Shown in pieces: positions 9,701 through 17,796 of a DNA stretch of 64,000 nucleotides (within the stretch, counting starts at the first letter, position 1; the number at the start of each line of letters is the position of its first letter). A program made the translations under genes and the position numbers. The notes beneath the pieces are model-generated. The model did not search any database. It saw only the letters and a list, made by a program, of their open reading frames with translations, and was not told the DNA's origin. Source of the DNA: Verrucomicrobiia bacterium (GTDB lineage: Bacteria > Verrucomicrobiota > Verrucomicrobiia > Verrucomicrobiales > DEV007); contig JAUIAH010000003.1 in assembly GCA_030425385.1 (NCBI GenBank), forward strand, positions 1-64,000, in the 5' to 3' direction.

Positions 9701-12700
9701 AATTCCACCCCATTTGGGCGGCCCCATCTGCATCCCGGGCAAGAGCGGATCGTCTTCATCCGCCGCCTCTGGGTGCTCGGAGAATCGCACGGGGGCATAC
9801 TCCGTTCCTAACGCTTGAATGGTTCCTAACACCGTGAGGCGAACGCCTGGATCTGCGTAGACGCTGACGCCGGGATCGATTTGCAGGAGGCTTCCTTCTG
9901 GGACGGTGGCATCGTCTACGAGATGGAAGGGGCCATCCTCAGCCCGCCAATGAATGGTTCCGCCGATGCTTTCTGCTTCTTGATAGGGGAGCGCTCCCAT
10001 GTCGACACCCGCAGGGCCAGCGCCCCGCGCGGGAGAATGGCTTTGCAAATGGAAGTCTGATGACGCGGCATTGACGAACAAAGGAGCGTCAAGAAAGAGG
10101 GCGCTCGTATCGAGAGCGTCTCCATTGCCTAAGACTGTTGTTTCGGTATCGAGAATTGAAGCTGCGACAGAAACGTCGACTTCCGTTCCAAGGTCGAAGC
10201 CATTGGTGCCTACAAGGGTGAGATGATTGCCTGACAGGGTTCCTCTCTCTACCTGAACGCCCGTGGAGAAACCGTGAATGATCGTGTGATCGATCGCCAC
10301 TGTGCCGCCCACGACGCGCACGCCGGCTAGGCCATCTCCCGTAATCCGGCTCCCCGTGAGACTGACGGAAGCCGCGCTGTGCACGCCTTCAACAGAACTG
10401 GTGATCACGGTGTCTGTGATAGTGGTCTCTCCATCCAATGCCAGCACGCCCGTGAGGATGGTATTGCCTATCAATGTCATCTCTCCGTGATTCTCGATGC
10501 CTCCGGGAAAGCTTTCGATCGTGCTCTCCTGGATCAGAGTTGGGCCGGATCCTCCAAGTTGACGGATGGCGACGTTAGATTCGATATGGCCGTGAGTGAA
10601 TGTGAGCGTTCCCTCTTCCACCGTTAATCCATCTTGAGCACCGCTGATGAATGCATGGACCATCTCGATAGAGCCCCCGTTCACGATATGGAGACTCCGC
10701 CAACGGAGGTCCGTCTCGCTTGGCTCCCAGAGGATGGGCGCGGATTCCGTGCCCTGGGCATTCAGGACGCCATGCACATCCACTCCAGCATCGGGCGCCA
10801 CGCGAATCAGGGTGCCAGGGGAAATGGTGAGGGTACTCGTCGCGGGAAGGATTACCGATTCTGCCACAAGGATGCGTCCGCTCCAGACATGGTGCTGACC
10901 CTCTTGCAATTCCCCACCGACCGTTTGAAAGAATGATGGTCCTGCGACCTCCACAACCTTAACGAGGCGACTGACAGAACTGCGTCCCGCACGGACTTCA
11001 AGGTTGAACTCCTCGATCGCTCCCACGCCCTTCTGGCCAATGATCTCCGCTTCGAAATACTGGTCGTTTGCGACATCAAAGGGATTCGTGGAATCATAGT
11101 GAGGGCCCTGGTGAATCTGAACAGCGAAGACGTTAGGGCCTGGCACGAGATGCTCCATGGGAATGACAAAGTCTTCAAACTCAGAGGGAATCCCTGGTCG
11201 ATCGATGGTAGAAAGAGTGGACTCCGTCACGACAACGCCAAGGCCAGGGGTGGTGATCACGCGTTCGCCATTGACCCAGACGGAGGCGGCATCCGCGTAG
11301 CGCATCCGCAGGGTGAACTGGTGATACGCCTCGATGTCTAATGTTGCCGTATGACGCAAATGAGAGGTTGGGAACGCTGGCGGAAGGAATCCACCGTTGG
11401 CTTGATCTGGCGGAAAGCCTACCGGTGCTCCGGTTTGGACCCATTCGTTGTCGTCAAAGTCAGTCCCGCTCCACCCCGCTTCAACAGGTTCTGGTCGGAA
11501 GTGAACCTTCCAAGGGGTATCTCGCGTGACGAGGATGTCTTCTTCACCTAACAAAGCATCCAATTGATCCTGATCTGGAACCCGCGCCGTGACCAGGGCT
11601 GTTCCTAAGCCATTCTCTAGCACAATGGCGCTTGGCTGGAAGGTCACTCCTGGAATCGCAGAGGTTAATCGGGCCACTTCCCATGCTGGGTGTGCCTGTA
11701 GACGAGATCCTTCTTTGAGCCGCTGGACGCGGACGGGAAACGGGCGCCCCATCTCGATGTTGTTAGGCATCGCCACAACCAGCTCGCCCTCGCTCTCAGT
11801 GGCCGTGGCCGTGATGTCGCCTGAGATCTCCTGGGCAGGTGATCGGAAATACACCTCCAGTTGATCCGTGTGTACCCTTTCGCTGGAAGAATCTTCGCCA
11901 CGATGATAGGCGATCTCGAAGGCGTTGATGCCAGGGCGGAGGTGAGTTTCCGGGACGACGTATTCCCAAGTCCCTGCGTTCCCTCTCGATTCTCCATAGG
12001 AGATTTCGGCCGCTCGTCCGTTGACAAAGATCGCTCCCGTATCGCCCACATGGAAAGTCCCTCGCAACCAGACAAAGCCATCGGTCACGCGCAAGCCCCG
12101 AACTTCCATGGCGGAGTCGGTGTCCACCGATACCCCATAGGTTTGCGGGATCTGTTGGGAAATGGCTTCGCGATGCTCCCTCACAAATTGCTTAGCAGCG
12201 GCCACTTTCTCCTCCGGGGTCCATGAGCCGATCACCTGGTCAATGACGGGATCAATGATTTCAGGGCGAAACCAGCCCTCTAGCATTTCCAGATACGTTT
12301 GGTAATACTCACGAATGGTTTGCCGGTCCTGCCCTAACAACCGCTCCAGTCCATCGATCTGCCGGTAGATGAAGATGTCCTCCTGGGCGAAGTTGCGCTC
12401 CCCAATCGTCATGACCGTATCGAAGTCGTGCGGCAAGAGGACAAAGCGCGGGTCATTCACCCCGCGATAGATGCCAAAGTCATCCGCCCGCCCAGTGGCG
12501 AGGCCGCCTTCCATGTTGGCGATGAGGGTATTCACCGCCAGGTAGCGCAACCACTGCCGGACATTCACCACCTTCTCTACTTCCTCGCGGAAGGATTCCA
12601 TGGGTGCGCGATCCAGAGCATCCGTGAGTGCGATGATATCACTGAAGTCGTCCAAATCTTCATTTGTGCGCTTCAGATAGGTGATATTGTAAGGGTCGTT

Positions 12701-14236
12701 CTCGTCGCCCTCGTAGGTGAACTGGCCGGTGCCCAGTCGAGCGTGATCATCAATGCGATAGAGATTGCCATCGGGATCGTGCGGATACAGACGTTCGATC
12801 CAGTCCCCATTCATGGGCTCCGCCCTGACATAATGGCCGTATCCCACGGTGCCACGGTCTGCAGTGTCCGTGCCATTGACGCGCACGCGCACGGGGACAG
12901 CCTCCGTTGTCGGTAATCCTGCTAGTTGGAACATAGCAGCCCCCAGGGCCTGGCTAAACGGGTAACGTGAATTGAGCTGCATCGAGCGGCGCCCATTCCA
13001 AAGGTGGTCATTGGGAAAGGAGACGTTGAAGTTCACGGGATTGCCTGAGCGGCTGCTGTAGCCACGATCACGGACGGACATCCCATGGATGACCTGGACT
13101 CCGGTGCCGTCCACACTGACAAATGTGCCATGAAAGCGTGCGTTGACCGGATTGCGCGGACCACTCGCATCCTGGGCGGCCTTTAAACGAGCCCGCTCGT
13201 CAGGAGTCATGATCATGAGATAGATCGGCGTGTCACCGGGCTGCCACCTATCCAGTGCGTGCGCGTCATCGACTTGGAACAGCGCGTTGGTCTCATTCCC
13301 ATAAACGGGCAGGATCGCTCCCGTCTCAATCTCACGGGCGGGCGCGGGCCAGGTGCGGCTGTTTCCCGTCTCATCCGACGCTTCGACGTAGTATTCGCCA
13401 ATGCCCTCCGGGGGAACATTCGTGATGCGAATTTCAAACCGATCGTCTCCCATGGGGGCGGCGGGCACGGGTGTCCACGGCGTTTCACCAAAGACGCGAT
13501 AGTGTATGGTCACGTCTCCGAGTTGATCGTGATCATCACGCACTCTAGCAGAGATCGTCACCGTATCGCCCGTGCGAGGGATTGCCGGCTGATGCGAGAC
13601 GGCGGTGATGACAGGGGCAATGTTAGCCTCAAGGACAGAGTTGGCCTGACCGGGAGTGCCGCCTCCTGTCAGACTCTCGGTCCAGAGTTGTCCTTGATTG
13701 ATGGCAAAGTGAGGTTGGATGAGTTCTAACGTTCGGCCCCCGCCGTCCGCGAGATTCCTCCAGGTGCGGCCGAGAAAGTCTTGCTCGACTTTCTCAATCG
13801 TCCGCAAGCCCCATTCACCCTCGGTCGCGTAATCGACCGTATCGATCGCCTCTCCGTCTGCGTCGCGCAAGCGGATGGATTCACTGGCATTGCTCAAACG
13901 CCCCTCCCAACCACCGATGGCGGTGATCTCAGGATAGAGAGACTGGAAAGCGGTGAGATCGGCCGCCACCACGAGATAGCCATGGGCAGGGATCGCCACG
14001 CCATCTGGGAAGATGAAGTTTACCCCTCGCGTCAACTCCCAGCCACTGAGATCGACTTCAGTATCCGTGAGATTGTGGAGTTCCACCCATTCTTCTCGCG
14101 GATCCTCCACGGGCTCCCCTTTGGGATGGAACATCAACTCGTTGATGACGATCTGACCCTGCCCTGATGCGAGGGTTCCCAGAATCGCGAAACTCCACAG
14201 CAAATACCATCGACCAAGCAAGAGACGTTCCATCAT
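6773..14236 (-). CDS. Giant secreted lamin-tail / CotH kinase / beta-helix protein
   Basis: The protein has ~2487 residues. After an N-terminal signal segment comes a lamin-tail domain ('IVINELMFHP', 'WVELHNLTD', 'GYLVVA'). A CotH-type atypical kinase-like domain lies at roughly 320-650 ('GMSVRDRGYSSRSG', 'LLPHDFDTVM'). Then come a jelly-roll-like module with 'ASVWVNGERV', two stretches of right-handed beta-helix repeats, and three more lamin-tail domains ('IVLHELRTV', 'VRITEILAA', 'LRISELHYNP'), with 'YFRLRVSRE' at the end. CotH-family proteins in spore coats phosphorylate coat proteins; the substrate here is unknown. The start may be ATG 14236, ATG 14233 or GTG 14245. Proteins of this architecture are typical of Verrucomicrobiota and Planctomycetota surfaces. 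Confidence 0.8.
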   Translation of the reverse strand: MMERLLLGRWYLLWSFAILGTLASGQGQIVINELMFHPKGEPVEDPREEWVELHNLTDTEVDLSGWELTRGVNFIFPDGVAIPAHGYLVVAADLTAFQSLYPEITAIGGWEGRLSNASESIRLRDADGEAIDTVDYATEGEWGLRTIEKVEQDFLGRTWRNLADGGGRTLELIQPHFAINQGQLWTESLTGGGTPGQANSVLEANIAPVITAVSHQPAIPRTGDTVTISARVRDDHDQLGDVTIHYRVFGETPWTPVPAAPMGDDRFEIRITNVPPEGIGEYYVEASDETGNSRTWPAPAREIETGAILPVYGNETNALFQVDDAHALDRWQPGDTPIYLMIMTPDERARLKAAQDASGPRNPVNARFHGTFVSVDGTGVQVIHGMSVRDRGYSSRSGNPVNFNVSFPNDHLWNGRRSMQLNSRYPFSQALGAAMFQLAGLPTTEAVPVRVRVNGTDTADRGTVGYGHYVRAEPMNGDWIERLYPHDPDGNLYRIDDHARLGTGQFTYEGDENDPYNITYLKRTNEDLDDFSDIIALTDALDRAPMESFREEVEKVVNVRQWLRYLAVNTLIANMEGGLATGRADDFGIYRGVNDPRFVLLPHDFDTVMTIGERNFAQEDIFIYRQIDGLERLLGQDRQTIREYYQTYLEMLEGWFRPEIIDPVIDQVIGSWTPEEKVAAAKQFVREHREAISQQIPQTYGVSVDTDSAMEVRGLRVTDGFVWLRGTFHVGDTGAIFVNGRAAEISYGESRGNAGTWEYVVPETHLRPGINAFEIAYHRGEDSSSERVHTDQLEVYFRSPAQEISGDITATATESEGELVVAMPNNIEMGRPFPVRVQRLKEGSRLQAHPAWEVARLTSAIPGVTFQPSAIVLENGLGTALVTARVPDQDQLDALLGEEDILVTRDTPWKVHFRPEPVEAGWSGTDFDDNEWVQTGAPVGFPPDQANGGFLPPAFPTSHLRHTATLDIEAYHQFTLRMRYADAASVWVNGERVITTPGLGVVVTESTLSTIDRPGIPSEFEDFVIPMEHLVPGPNVFAVQIHQGPHYDSTNPFDVANDQYFEAEIIGQKGVGAIEEFNLEVRAGRSSVSRLVKVVEVAGPSFFQTVGGELQEGQHHVWSGRILVAESVILPATSTLTISPGTLIRVAPDAGVDVHGVLNAQGTESAPILWEPSETDLRWRSLHIVNGGSIEMVHAFISGAQDGLTVEEGTLTFTHGHIESNVAIRQLGGSGPTLIQESTIESFPGGIENHGEMTLIGNTILTGVLALDGETTITDTVITSSVEGVHSAASVSLTGSRITGDGLAGVRVVGGTVAIDHTIIHGFSTGVQVERGTLSGNHLTLVGTNGFDLGTEVDVSVAASILDTETTVLGNGDALDTSALFLDAPLFVNAASSDFHLQSHSPARGAGPAGVDMGALPYQEAESIGGTIHWRAEDGPFHLVDDATVPEGSLLQIDPGVSVYADPGVRLTVLGTIQALGTEYAPVRFSEHPEAADEDDPLLPGMQMGPPKWGGIRIVDSLSPDNIIQHAVFVNAQPTDNQGSIGVIRSECFIEHCTFSGTHYRMIYGRNCSLTVQHCIFPDMFAEDESPVALRLDNVAEQLKVESPAVPDDPRFVGGFPVNGHFRVYHNHFYGNKGHNDVFDADSGRWGESTVLDCRYNHFHGPVGDEHIDLGGDAYIAFNVFENVRKDEFTSDRGYANAISTGDRGSGTTIVVTGNVFRNVEHAINCKLGTGTIFEFNDCLDFPQDYRYEVGNIQQDVRCAAVNLFVPEDFAPTPGDGAYLGYNVFYGSASSGIFNQTGFPRLISWADLDQPNRPDRTSQIQIDHNLIDPQLEDPEIGSQHPGGIFDERWGMGNLSGEPETRFASNGLPMGASIREWAHLTGGPLSRSAETHATFQVGGPGIFAYRWRLNDGPWSDPVSIAPGRFLRDAPTVRWSTLVLEDLVEGNQRLEVLGQDFAGNWQPEEDVTVREWAIQPNSTDIVLHELRTVGEDAVELHNRGLAADLTGWQLAESLTDENPYIFPEGSTLEARGYLVVTEVTLDRDGDALFLLDPNGEPVDEIRFGYQPAGYTLGRLGGAWTLTVPTLGAANVKQPLGSAEEVRITEILAATDKRFREDWIELYNDSSLPVALADWRLTDNPEGDPEAHRFPPHTYLAGKTFWKLIADGSSADGHVDFALDANGESLALISPDGQIREIVLLSPQTQDTSQAWTFDGASFFPEFPTDGFAATAEAMVQALLLMDHLRISELHYNPIDGSEEEFVELINTGEVAIPLEGVRFTRGIEFIFPEWMLEPGSRVLIVRNRAIVEARHGTTLPIAGEYTGKLDNSGETLTLTLPEPFGAAILDFRYEPIAMEGHSLEALDLDLPLWQSGKAPHGTPGGQNAQDGGGGDPSPTEKEALLQYALGDRAAFSASPNALVLSLGDPPADVAYVIEASSDLLTWDAIVERPAGSPWPDFVSVAAVPEGGEQVTVLLQQQDAIYFRLRVSRE

Positions 14237-14269
14237 AACAATCACGAAAAGTTGAATTGCTAGGGAAAC

Positions 14270-14298
14270 TTGTCAAGAATGCCTCATTTCTCTGCTAT
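14270..14298 (+). promoter_or_regulatory. Possible promoter of the selenoprotein operon
   Basis: TTGTCA (14270-14275) and TGCTAT (14293-14298) are separated by 17 bases, in the short divergent region 48 bases before the first ATG of the operon. The -35 matches well and the -10 is mediocre. Confidence 0.3.
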
Positions 14299-14345
14299 TG
14301 TCGGGAATAAGATCCCATGCTCTCGTATCCATTCACCAATTCCCT

Positions 14346-14564
14346 ATGAAGTCGCTATTCTTCCTCCCATTGGGCCTCTTGTCGGCACTGTTCGTCAGTT
14401 GCGAAACCCTGCCTCTTAGTGAGCGACAGTTTATTTCTCAACCCTCGATGCTCTTTGAAGGGACGGGTGCACACAAGTTCGATTGTGGTCTGACAAGCCA
14501 GATCGAGACTGGCCGCGTGGGTGCCGGTGGAGCCTCTGGAGGCGGCTGCAGTTCTTGTCACTAA
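14346..14564 (+). CDS. DUF4266-type small lipoprotein with CSSCH C-terminus
   Basis: This is a 72-residue lipoprotein starting at ATG 14346 (an upstream start at 14298 would bury the signal). The signal peptide ends in the lipobox 'LFVSC'. The mature part has 'SERQFISQPSMLFEG' and ends 'GASGGGCSSCH'. This matches my recollection of DUF4266, a short family with 'L..P.M.F' followed by a C-terminal GGGC-C motif, usually encoded beside a DUF3570 outer-membrane protein and a thioredoxin-like protein. Here the terminal CSSCH also fits the CxxCH haem-c pattern, though a metal or disulfide role is equally possible. It is the first gene of a tight operon: 18 bases to the next gene, then two UGA-containing thioredoxin-like genes. 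Confidence 0.65.
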   Translation: MKSLFFLPLGLLSALFVSCETLPLSERQFISQPSMLFEGTGAHKFDCGLTSQIETGRVGAGGASGGGCSSCH

Positions 14565-14582
14565 CATCAAGGCGATCGCTCG

Positions 14583-15722
14583 ATGAAGGTGAAGACGCTT
14601 GCTCTTGGGGTGCTTGGATGGCTCAGCGTGGGCTGGCTGCCAGCCGGCGAATTTGTCGACACGGACGTGGACCCCGTTTTCGAAGAGGAATCAGGCCTCT
14701 TCTCCTCGTGGTCGTTCCGCACGCGATTCGATGCCGAGTCGTCCGTGCTCTGGGCGGACGGCATTGTCCTGAGCGAACACGCCTTGGGCGGACGGATCAC
14801 CTCGGATCCCTTCGACGTCGGGCTCACGGTTGGTTACAGCACCTTTGATCTCGACTACGAGCCCAGCATCTTTGGAGCGGACACGACGCTCACCGAAGAT
14901 CGGACTACCTACGCGCTCGATGGACGCGTCACGCTTGCCAGTCAGTGGGATCTCGTTGGCTCCGTCGCCTACTACGACGGCTTCTCTGACTACCGCTCGT
15001 TGTGGATCAGCGAGTATTACAATCAACTTTTCGGAGGGGTGCCCTCATTTGTCGATCCCGCACCTAAAGGCGTCAGCTACACGCTCGGGTTGGAGTGGGA
15101 ATACATTCCGATCATGGCCAAAGTGCGTCTGACCGGAGGCTATGGCAAGGACACCATCGCGCCCGCCTACGACATCGGCGAGAATGGTCTGGAGCGGAGT
15201 CGCCCTGACCTTTACACCAAATTGCTTCAACTGCAGACAGAGAACGTCCTCTCTTCCCGCGTCGTTGTTCAGAACACTTTCCAATACACAGACACGACCA
15301 ACCGGGAGAAGCGCTGGACGGCACAGACTGGGTGGAATATTGCCTTGGCGGACGCCCTTTATTTGCGTCTGCTAGGCGGCTATGCGGTGGAGCAACCGTC
15401 GTTCGAAGCCTATCACATCGGGGGCACCTTAGAGTATCAGGTCGCCGACGAGTGGTTTGTCCGCGTGAACGCACGCTACTACGAAGACACGGGCGAGATT
15501 GAGAATTCGCTTGGCGGCTTCACGAGTTCGGCCCCTGGACTAGAGTCCTTTGAGTTTGGTGCGGGGCTTCGCTGGCAAGGCGTGCACAGTGCCTTGAATC
15601 TCTATGCGGGCTACTATCAGACCAACTACGATGCCCTTGCGGAGGATAATCTCTTTCTCCAGAACCTCTACGCGGATCGTCGCTGGGGTTTGGTCCAGCT
15701 CAGTTATACTTACAGTTTCTGA
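14583..15722 (+). CDS. Outer-membrane beta-barrel protein (DUF3570-like by context)
   Basis: This is a 379-residue protein with an N-terminal signal peptide ('LGVLGWLSVGWLPAG'). Alternating hydrophobic/aromatic strands follow ('FDVGLTVGYSTFDLDY', 'LYLRLLGGYAVEQ', 'LNLYAGYYQTNY'), and it ends in Y-S-F, the aromatic C-terminal signature of proteins inserted by the BAM complex. I cannot name the family from motifs. Because it follows a DUF4266-type lipoprotein, a DUF3570-like role is a reasonable guess, but the sequence match is not clear to me. It probably forms a 14-16 strand barrel. The gene starts 18 bases after the lipoprotein stop and ends 20 bases before the first UGA-containing gene. Confidence 0.65.
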   Translation: MKVKTLALGVLGWLSVGWLPAGEFVDTDVDPVFEEESGLFSSWSFRTRFDAESSVLWADGIVLSEHALGGRITSDPFDVGLTVGYSTFDLDYEPSIFGADTTLTEDRTTYALDGRVTLASQWDLVGSVAYYDGFSDYRSLWISEYYNQLFGGVPSFVDPAPKGVSYTLGLEWEYIPIMAKVRLTGGYGKDTIAPAYDIGENGLERSRPDLYTKLLQLQTENVLSSRVVVQNTFQYTDTTNREKRWTAQTGWNIALADALYLRLLGGYAVEQPSFEAYHIGGTLEYQVADEWFVRVNARYYEDTGEIENSLGGFTSSAPGLESFEFGAGLRWQGVHSALNLYAGYYQTNYDALAEDNLFLQNLYADRRWGLVQLSYTYSF

Positions 15723-15742
15723 GTTTCCCTAACTTCCTAACC

Positions 15743-16750
15743 ATGAAACGGACGACACTCTTGTTAGCATCCTTCCTGGGTATCTTTGGGGCACTATCGC
15801 TCGCTTCCGCGCGGCCAGCTGTTGGCCAAACATCGAGAGTGCTTCCCCTCACAATCTTTAAAGATGGCGCCCTTACAAATGCGCACTTTGAGCAGTTATT
15901 AGGAAAGATAGTGATCGCCTACTACTACACTCCGTGGTGAAGTACGTGAGGCAGCACGGGCAGTCAGTTTGGCAGCCAAGTATTGAGTCAGATTGCTGAG
16001 AAGGGTCACCGGAATGCCAACGGTGTGGAGATCGTGAGCATAGCGATAGGTATCGAAGACAATTCCTTCTATGATCAGCACGTCATGCGAGACCCGGCTC
16101 GCTGGGGATTCGACCTTACCGGAATCGACTGCGTGCTTGATGGTGACACGCGGACACAGATCCGCGAAGGGATCGCTTACTACTCCGGTTATTCGGCCAA
16201 TGTTGTTATCGACAAGAATCGGCGCAACATTGTCATCCTCAATGGCGTGGCTGATTCTCCCAACCACAAAGCCTGGGAAGTCCTGCACACGTCGCCATAC
16301 TACATTAGCCAACAGCGAGATCGGATTCTTGCTGCCATCGATTCCGTAATGCCGGGAGAGCGTAGCGGTGCCTCCGAGGAAGAGAGCTTCGCGAGTTGGA
16401 TGGTCGCGGCGGGATTGCCCGGGGAAGACCCGTTCGAGGACAGTGATGGAGACGGCTTGTCCAATGCGTTGGAATACTATTTCGACACCTCTCCCACGAT
16501 CGCCGGTGCTAGTCCGCTGAGGTATGTCCATCGCCACGGTGCCCGCTGGATGGCCTTTCCCGCACGCAAGATCCGGAGCCAAGTCTCTGTGGAAATCGAA
16601 GCGTCCCACTCGCTTACTGATTGGCACATCTTAGAGATTCCTGAGGATGACTTTCGTATTGCTACGGAGGGGGCTATGGATCAAGCCGAGGTAAAGCTTC
16701 CTTCGGAATCCGCTCCGTTTGCTCGCCTCCGCGTCACTCTACCTGAGTAG
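15743..16750 (+). CDS. Exported thioredoxin-like selenoprotein with UxxU motif, paralog 1
   Basis: Read through two in-frame TGA codons (15938-15940 and 15947-15949), this is one continuous 335-residue protein with predicted selenocysteines at 66 and 69. The N-terminus is a signal peptide ('LLASFLGIFGALSLASA'). A thioredoxin-like beta strand ('GKIVIAYYYTPW') runs straight into U-S-T-U, where thioredoxins have CxxC. Downstream the frame stays open to 16750 with conserved 'NANGVEIVSIA.GIED' and 'NIVILNGVADSPNHK'. The C-terminal ~120 residues carry 'DSDGDGLSNALEYYF', a 'SLTDWH' segment and 'FARLRVTLP', the module shared by secreted proteins here. A near-identical paralog with the same two TGAs follows. 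A double-nonsense pseudogene is unlikely for that reason. UxxU with a diselenide bond is known in the SelL family; whether this is SelL or a distinct family is open. Confidence 0.85.
15938..15981 (+). promoter_or_regulatory. Candidate bacterial SECIS region, paralog 1
   Basis: The 44 bases from the first TGA onward are nearly identical to those in paralog 2 (two differences), including synonymous positions. Within them TTTGG (15968-15972) and CCAAG (15976-15980) form a hairpin around CAG. The loop begins 32 nt after the first TGA and 23 nt after the second, both in the usual distance range of bacterial SECIS elements. A smaller hairpin CGTG/CACG (15945-15948, 15955-15958) overlaps the second TGA; paralog 2 retains it through a G-U pair. 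Confidence 0.6.
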
Positions 16751-16776
16751 TTATCCCAACCCCAAACTTCCTAACC

Positions 16777-17796
16777 ATGAAATCAACCCTAACCTATCTA
16801 TCGGCTGTCCTTCTTGCCATGGGATCGTTTTCCGTGGCGTCTGGTCAACTTGCTGTGGGCGATGCGTCTGAGGTGCTCCCCCATACGATCTTTGAGAATG
16901 GCACGCTTTCCAATACGACTTTCGAGCAGCATGAAGGCAAGGTGATCCTCGCCTATTACTACACGCCGTGGTGAAGTACGTGAGGCAGCATGGGCAGCCA
17001 GTTTGGCAGCCAAGTGTTAGGCAGCGTGGCAGCGAATGGTCACCTGAATGCAAACGGCGTCGAGATCGTGAGCATTGCGTTAGGCATTGAAGACAATGCT
17101 GGCTTTGATCAACGCGTCATGCAAGATCCCGCCCGCTGGGGTTTCGACCTCGCTGGCGTCGACTGCGTCCTTGATGGGAGTGATCGCACGGAGATCCGTG
17201 AAGGATTCGCCTACTACACGGGGCTCTCTCCCAGCCGCATCCCAGGGACCGGTCAGCGCCGCGCGTTTGTGATCCTTAATGGGGTGACGAACTCCCCTTC
17301 ACACAAACCATGGGAGCTCTTGCACTTTTCCCATGGCTTTTCGAGCACGCAGAGTGACAGCCTCCTCGCCTTGATCGATTCCGTCATGCCCGGTGATGGC
17401 AGTGGAGGCGGCGGCGATCCGACGGGTCAGAGTTACACCGAATGGATGGCCGAAGCAGGACTCCCCGACGCCGCACCACTGGAGGATGGCGACGGCGATG
17501 GGCTCAGTAATGTCGTGGAGTTCTATTTCGACACGCCTCCTGGCCAGGCCAATCCCAGCCCCTTGCAGTTCTCCAGCATTGACGGTACCTTCCGACTCGC
17601 CTACCCCGTCGGGAAGGACCGGACTGGAGTCACGGTGGGCCTTGAGACCTCGACGAGTCTCGCAGAGTGGCAATCGCTCGATGTTCCCGAGGGCGATTGG
17701 GTCCTTACCGAGGGTGAATCGGTGGACCAAGTGGATGTTTCGCTGCCCGCCGACATGGAATCCTTTGTGCGTCTTCGAGTGACATTGAGCGACTAA
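16777..17796 (+). CDS. Exported thioredoxin-like selenoprotein with UxxU motif, paralog 2
   Basis: This second copy has 339 residues when TGA codons at 16972-16974 and 16981-16983 are read as selenocysteine (66 and 69, the same positions as in paralog 1). It has a signal peptide ('LSAVLLAMGSFSVASG') and 'GKVILAYYYTPW' followed by U-S-T-U. The downstream frame is open and conserved: 'HLNANGVEIVSIALGIED', 'RWGFDLAGVDCVLDG' and 'FVILNGVTNSPSHKPWELL'. The C-terminus repeats the 'DGDGDGLSNVVEFYF' and 'SFVRLRVTLS' module. Protein divergence from paralog 1 is substantial outside the UGA region, so the duplication is not recent and both TGAs have been kept. Both genes share the leader CTTCCTAACCATGAAA just around the start. 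Its stop directly abuts the stop of the convergent halogenase-like gene. Confidence 0.85.
16972..17015 (+). promoter_or_regulatory. Candidate bacterial SECIS region, paralog 2
   Basis: This stretch has the same hairpin as paralog 1: TTTGG (17002-17006) and CCAAG (17010-17014) around CAG, starting 32 and 23 nt after the two TGA codons. The conservation covers third codon positions, whereas the flanking coding sequence has diverged, which argues for selection on the RNA. Confidence 0.6.

Noticed and set aside
15743-15940. Treating 15743-15940 and 16777-16974 as complete ~65-residue proteins with separate downstream genes
   Set aside because: The downstream frames are in phase, lack good start sites, and the same two TGAs align in both paralogs, so readthrough is the simpler explanation.
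15938-15949. Double nonsense mutation (pseudogene) or an alternative genetic code with TGA as Trp
   Set aside because: Two independent identical losses in diverged paralogs are improbable. TGA is used as an ordinary stop for other genes here (for example at 693, 2957, 34002), and Trp in both CxxC positions makes no functional sense.
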